Source: Carposina sasakii (Eukaryota > Arthropoda > Insecta > Lepidoptera > Carposinidae). Taken from it: a stretch of DNA of 64,000 bases. The notes under the pieces were generated by a model that ran no database searches, was not told the origin of the DNA, and saw only the letters and a program-made list of their open reading frames with translations. Each line of letters starts with the position of its first letter. Position 1 is the first letter of the stretch. Shown here in pieces: positions 59,331 to 64,000 of the stretch. The DNA lies in the NCBI GenBank assembly GCA_014607495.2, contig CP053167.1, positions 2,418,001 through 2,482,000 on the forward strand. The letters run 5' to 3'. A program made the position numbers and the translations under genes.

Positions 59331-60960
59331 TTATAATCTTCGATGATCGTCCATGATATCGTCGATATAGAAGGATGCTGCTAAGCGCCAATACTCCCAA
59401 TAATGCACCATAGAAGGGATAGTAGTATGGTACAGTGTAGAAAGGTTTTCTATGTGGATAGGGGTTTGCAGGTTAACTCTATCCTGTAGCTCGTGTAGTT
59501 TTCTCAAGTCAATTGAGCTTATGTTGAGAGGTAGAGATGAAATCTTGTCTTCCGGTTGAATTGGTACTTCCATTATCTTCATAGGTTGACCCAGTACATG
59601 GTCATTGAGGTTGACGATGGTAAACTCGTCCGTCTGTAGCTTACAGTTGTAAGGGATGGTAGCCAAGTAACTTCCGGTCATTATGCAGGTTTCGTCTCGT
59701 TCACATGATATCCTTAGTTGAGTAGGCTGTGGTAGCACGATGACGTAGTGGCGGTCATCTAATTTTTTCCATGGCGGGTTTCATTAGGTTGATCGTGGTC
59801 CTGCTGCATGATGATAGCTGTGTCTGGCCCTCGATAGTGTTGCAGATGCAGTCCGGTTGAGATCTCAATTGGTGGTTGACCTTCTCCTCGCATAGGTATT
59901 GGGTGCCTATCTTCGGGCATTCAGCCTCAATGTACACATGAAAATTTCTAGTGATAGCTAGGAAGGGATAAGGAGGGATTATAACTTGTCTATTCCTATT
60001 AGGTAAAATAACTAATCTATATAGATTATAGTAGAGAGGAGATATTACAGGAAATTGGAAGGAAAAAACTATTTGGTAGCCATTGTAGTATGAGGCTGGC
60101 TTAATGATCTCATAGTAATATCTTAACTCTAAATCTAAAATCTGATCCTTATCATAAGTATTCCTAAGTGTACCTAACATTCTATTCATTATATCTAGGC
60201 TAATCATAGAATGATGCGTGCTTGATGCACGACAGAATGCTAAAGCATTCTCTATTCTATTTATTTCGCTTACCAAGCTATCTATATTGTCGCTAACTAT
60301 CGCCAACATTTGTGCGAATTTAGCGAATTTTAATAAGGTGTACTGCGCATAACTATGCTCGTCAAGTAAAATATGCAAGGTTTTTATTAATTTGTTTTTG
60401 ATTTTCTGAAATTTGACCTAAATCTTAGTGTGAGTGTTCATTAAGTCTTTGCTAAGACTTATATGATAATTTTGATCCGTAATAATTTTATCCTGGTTAT
60501 CCTTAAGGACCTTAAGGGCACTTTCGTATCTCAAAGCGTCCGTATAGTCTAAATTTCCGGTTAGGCTTTTAATAACTGATCCTAAACCGTCTATAAGACC
60601 TTTTTAGATCGATTTGGCTCTAAGCTTTTTAACTGAAGCAATGCATTATCTAACTTAATAGTTAAATGATCAACCTGAAATTCAAAAAGGAGTAAGTATA
60701 GTTATCTAATCTAAGTTTAGTGTCAGCTACTGATTCTGTACTAAGATAATGTTATTACTAATGTCATTTAATTCTATGTACTGTAAGAATGTATGATAAT
60801 GAGTGGTTAGTCCCATGCTGCCCAATTTAAATGGTAAAAGCCCGGGTCCATCTTGAAGTCCTTCAAGTTTTATCTCTAGCGCCTGTATCACGCTGAGAGA
60901 TATCAGTAGTATCCTGTAACAAGTTTTTGTTCTTAGGGGCACGTTTTAGTCTCGATTTGG
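59331..60960 (-). pseudogene. Envelope gene of an insect endogenous retrovirus (baculovirus F-like type), broken
   Basis: Pieces lie in order on the minus strand: an N-terminal part with a hydrophobic leader and the GLLPFKLGSMGLTTHYHTF block (60942-60727), a disrupted stretch (60726-60380) with stops and frame changes, a central part (60378-59755) with a conserved late cysteine group, and a C-terminal part (59738-59331). The GLL-F-K-G block and the cysteine spacing resemble env of gypsy-group errantiviruses, which is related to baculovirus fusion proteins. It overlaps the end of the pol-region frame at 60863-60942. Several frame changes and stops mean that no complete envelope protein can be made. 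Confidence 0.75.
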
Positions 60961-61510
60961 CTATAGGGCCTTTCTTTTTAGAGGTATAAATATGAATTGG
61001 TAAGTCAGCTAAAACGGTGTCCTGCGTGAATCTAGGGGCAATTTTAGAACGACTAGCGCAAGGGTTAGTGACAAAGACCTGTTGGTCAGGTTGGTACTCT
61101 ACTTCCTGTTCGCGGCTTAAATTACGACGTTCTATGATAGCGGTTCTATTAGCAAGGGATGACTCATTAATAAGTTCATACACCTTTTTCATTTGTTCTC
61201 TATGAGTTTGTGAATACTGTTGCAATAAGTGGGGTGTTAGGTCTATATCGGTCGGGTCACGTGGGTCAGTATGTCCTAGTATGAGGTCATACGGTCTACA
61301 CTTTGTGAAGCTATGGACTGAACTGTTATAGGCAATTAATGCGTAAGGGATGAGATTAATAACAGGCTGGTCTTTATGTTCTAATTTCAGGATGCGGATG
61401 TGCTCTAATAATGTGGAATGAAACCTTTCTATGTTGCCATTCGAATTAGGGGAGTGTGCCAATGTCTTATGATGAATGATTTTATGAATTTTACAGAACT
61501 CTGAAAACAT
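60863..61510 (-). pseudogene. Integrase C-terminal part, separated from pol by frame breaks
   Basis: An open frame of about 215 residues carrying the third catalytic residue of the integrase core, the glutamate of SPNSNGNIERFHSTL, and then the basic C-terminal domain. Between 61660 and 61510 the core continues through at least two frame changes, so the first two catalytic aspartates are in other frames. Integrase would insert retroviral DNA; this copy is inactive. Confidence 0.85.
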
Positions 61511-61660
61511 TTGGTTAGTAAATTCAGTTCCCTGATCTGTAATGATAGTGAGCGGTAAGCCATGATGCGTGCTGAAGGTTAGTAAAGCTTGTATTACACT
61601 GAGCGCAGTGCCATCTCTAAGTGGATAGGCCTGTGCATATTTTGAGAACGTCTATGAAGG

Positions 61661-64000
61661 TCACATATTTCTCATTTTGAGCAGTAAAGAGATCCATATG
61701 GACGGATTCAAAAGGTCTCGTAGCTGGGGTACAATATTAAATTGAGGTCTAATCGGATTTCTATCATATTTAGCCTGGCCACATACAGTACAGTTATTTA
61801 TAAATTTTGTTATGTGGTCTAGCATTTTTGGCCAATAATATCTTTCGGATAAAGATAGATAGCACTCGTTAATGCCACGGTGGTTGGTTTTACCCTCGTG
61901 GTAGTGACGAATAATATCCTGTTGTCTGAGGTACTCTCTCACGTTCTCTAATTCCTTTTTCGCGATTACTAATTTCATAGAAGAGCTTTTGAATTTGTCC
62001 TGTAAAATGGGTATAATTTTATACATACCGAGAGGTGGGTTAATTAAAATAGCTGTTTTAATTTTAGGGTTTACATACTCTTTGATAGCGTTAATCAAGT
62101 CCTCCTCAAGGTTAGACTCGGATAGATAAATGCATGTTCGAGTGTGAGTGTCAAAGGGTTTATTAACTGTAGTTCGTTTTTTTATGTCGCCTACGATAGT
62201 CAAAACTAATTGTCTATGGAATTTATTAAGGGGGTCGTCAGAGATAGGGATCTCTAAAATGGGATTTTCGTTAGAGGTATGTGCGGTAAGAGTCTCGGAG
62301 TTGTCACCTATGGTTGGTGGTCTCTCAGATGGATTTGCTATCATTGAACTTGTCTCTTCGTTACAGATCTCGATACGAGACAAGGCGTCGGCGTTGGTGT
62401 TATTTTTGCCTTTTTTATAGATAACTGAATAATCATACTCGCTTAATTTTAGTCTCCATCTAGTTAATCTGGAGTTAGGCTCCTTAACATTCATGACCCA
62501 CTGAAGTGGCTTGTGATCGGTTGCGATTTTAAATTTACGGCCAAAAAGTAGGGTCTGAAATATTTTCGTAGCCCAAACGATAGCTAAGAGCTCCTTCTCT
62601 ATCATGCTATAATTGATCTCGCTCTCATTTAGCGTACGTGAAGCGTAAGCTATTGGCTTATCGGAACCTATTGATCCTTGAGAGAGAATAGCACCAATTG
62701 CAAAGCTGGAGGCGTCTGTAGTCAATATAAACTCTTTGTCAAAGTCGGGGTACCTAAGGACAGGGTCATTAGTCAATAAGGTTTTACACTTCTCAAAACA
62801 GTTTATATAATCGGGTTCAAATGTAATTTTCTTTCCTTTCTTTAGACAATTCGTCATAGGCTTAGTTATTCTCGCAAAGTCTGGGATAAATTTTCGGTAG
62901 TAACCAATAAGTCCTAGAAATTGTTTTATTTCCTTAGAGGTTTTAGGTAGGGGATATTTTTGAATAGCAGAGACTTTATCAGGGTTAGGTTTTATACCCT
63001 CGCTGCTAATTACGTGACCCAAATATGCAGTTTCGAGTTTTAAGAACTCTGACTTATCTAGTTGGATCTTGAAATTAGATTCGCGTAGTCTCTGAAATAC
63101 TTTCTCAAGGTTGACTATGTGCTCCTGAAGGGAGGTACTAAAGACAATAATGTCATCTAGATAAACGAGACATATAACATTTTGAAGACCCTGGAGGACA
63201 TTATCCATTACGCGTTGAAACGTAGATGGAGAATTTTTAAGACCCATGGGCATTCTTAAAAACTCAAAATGTCCATGTTCAACGTTAAAAGCGGTCTTAG
63301 GTATGTCATTAGGGTCCATTTCCACTTGATAAAAACCTGACGCAAGGTCAAGTGTAGTAAAATACTGACACTTGCCTAATTTATCAAGGACGTCGGTGAT
63401 GTTCGGAATAGGGTACTTATCGTCAATTGTCTTGTCGTTTAATTTGCGAAAATCTACGACTAGGCGCCATTTTTGTTTGCCTGAAGCGTCAGCCTTTTTC
63501 GGAACTATCCAAATGGGTGAGCTCCATGCTGAATCTGATGGCCTGATAATTCCCTGGTCTAACATCTTACTAATCTGAGAACTAACTTCCTCGCGGTGAA
63601 TATAAGGGTAACGATAGCTTTTTGTAAAGACAGGAATTTGATCTGTAGTTTTAATACGGTGTTTGATTTTATTAGTGAAAGTTAACGACTCTCCTTCTAT
63701 ATAGAATACGTCGGAATAGTTAGAACAAAGTGCCATTAAATTTGCTTTTTCTTCCGCGTTCAAGTGGTCCATGCGTAAGCGAGAGATCACATCTTTAGCG
63801 CGGGAAGACAAATTTTGAGTACTTGAAGAGCACTCCAAGTTGTATAAGGTCGCGTGTGCGGCCTGATCTATTGAAAAGATTATATCATTTTGAGTGGGGT
63901 TGGTAACCTCTACTATACCACGACTATTGATAACAGTTGTTAGACAATTAGAGATTAAACAATTACAGACAGTTTGTTCCTCTATAATGACGTCACCATC
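61661..64000 (-). pseudogene. Pol polyprotein of a Ty3/gypsy-type endogenous retrovirus: reverse transcriptase, RNase H and integrase N-terminus (enters from the window edge)
   Basis: The frame is open from the window edge to 61661. Domains in order: reverse transcriptase with MPMGLKNSPSTFQRVMD and the YLDDIIVFS catalytic motif; RNase H with TTDASSFAIGAI, EKELLAIVWA and NADALSR; a linker; and an HHCC integrase zinc finger (HYHEGKTNHRG ... CTVCGQAKYD). The layout is that of gypsy-group elements. gag and protease would lie beyond 64000. The frame breaks within the integrase core near 61661. The env-like gene downstream places it with the errantiviruses. It lies in, or just beyond, the sorting nexin gene, antisense to it. 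Confidence 0.92.

Overview
Organism. This is nuclear DNA of an insect, most likely a moth or butterfly: AT-rich, intron-containing genes with GT-AG splice sites, no bacterial gene layout, and a load of repeats of lepidopteran character (two piggyBac genes, reverse-transcriptase tails of the RWFGHV-xR-MNE and GKRSVGRPP types, many copies of the repeat starting TAGTGGACGCCCGCGAC, tRNA-derived SINEs, TA-flanked MITEs). The assignment is inferred from sequence character only. Layout. (1) 1-25.7 kb is a transposon graveyard: an open piggyBac transposase (395-1924), a THAP-domain gene fragment (2792-4306), a complete but broken piggyBac element with TTAA ends (4533-8053), a 13-exon THAP/P-element-superfamily transposase gene (18260 down to 8166) interrupted by an IS5-like DDE gene with a SWIM finger (14386-12154) and by two MITEs, a PIF/Harbinger element (18627-23103) that was itself hit by a second element with 8-9 bp target duplications, and a cluster of MITE copies (23.4-25.6 kb). 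(2) 25.76-37.75 kb holds a complete nine-exon ALG11 mannosyltransferase gene (486 aa) whose introns are full of LINE, SINE and MITE copies, including a mariner-like element with 308-bp inverted ends. (3) 37.75-47.06 kb is repeat-rich and contains UFM1 on the minus strand (86 aa in four small pieces, start codon split by an intron), with an unrecognised intronless gene of 305 aa nested in its largest intron. (4) 48.48-58.67 kb carries the 5' nine exons of a PXA-domain sorting nexin, best matched to SNX19; its PX domain would lie beyond the window. (5) 58.9-64 kb is a decayed env-bearing Ty3/gypsy-type endogenous retrovirus on the minus strand. How the genes relate. The cellular genes ALG11 (dolichol-linked glycan assembly at the ER), UFM1 (ER-linked protein modifier) and the sorting nexin are independent; UFM1 and the sorting nexin are head to head, separated by a near-perfect palindrome made of two inverted MITE copies. 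The most unusual observations are the P-like element with a 20-bp excision footprint elsewhere in the window, the array of duplicated phase 1-1 exons in the THAP transposase gene, and the small-exon UFM1 gene hosting a nested gene. All calls come from reading the sequence; no database search was possible.
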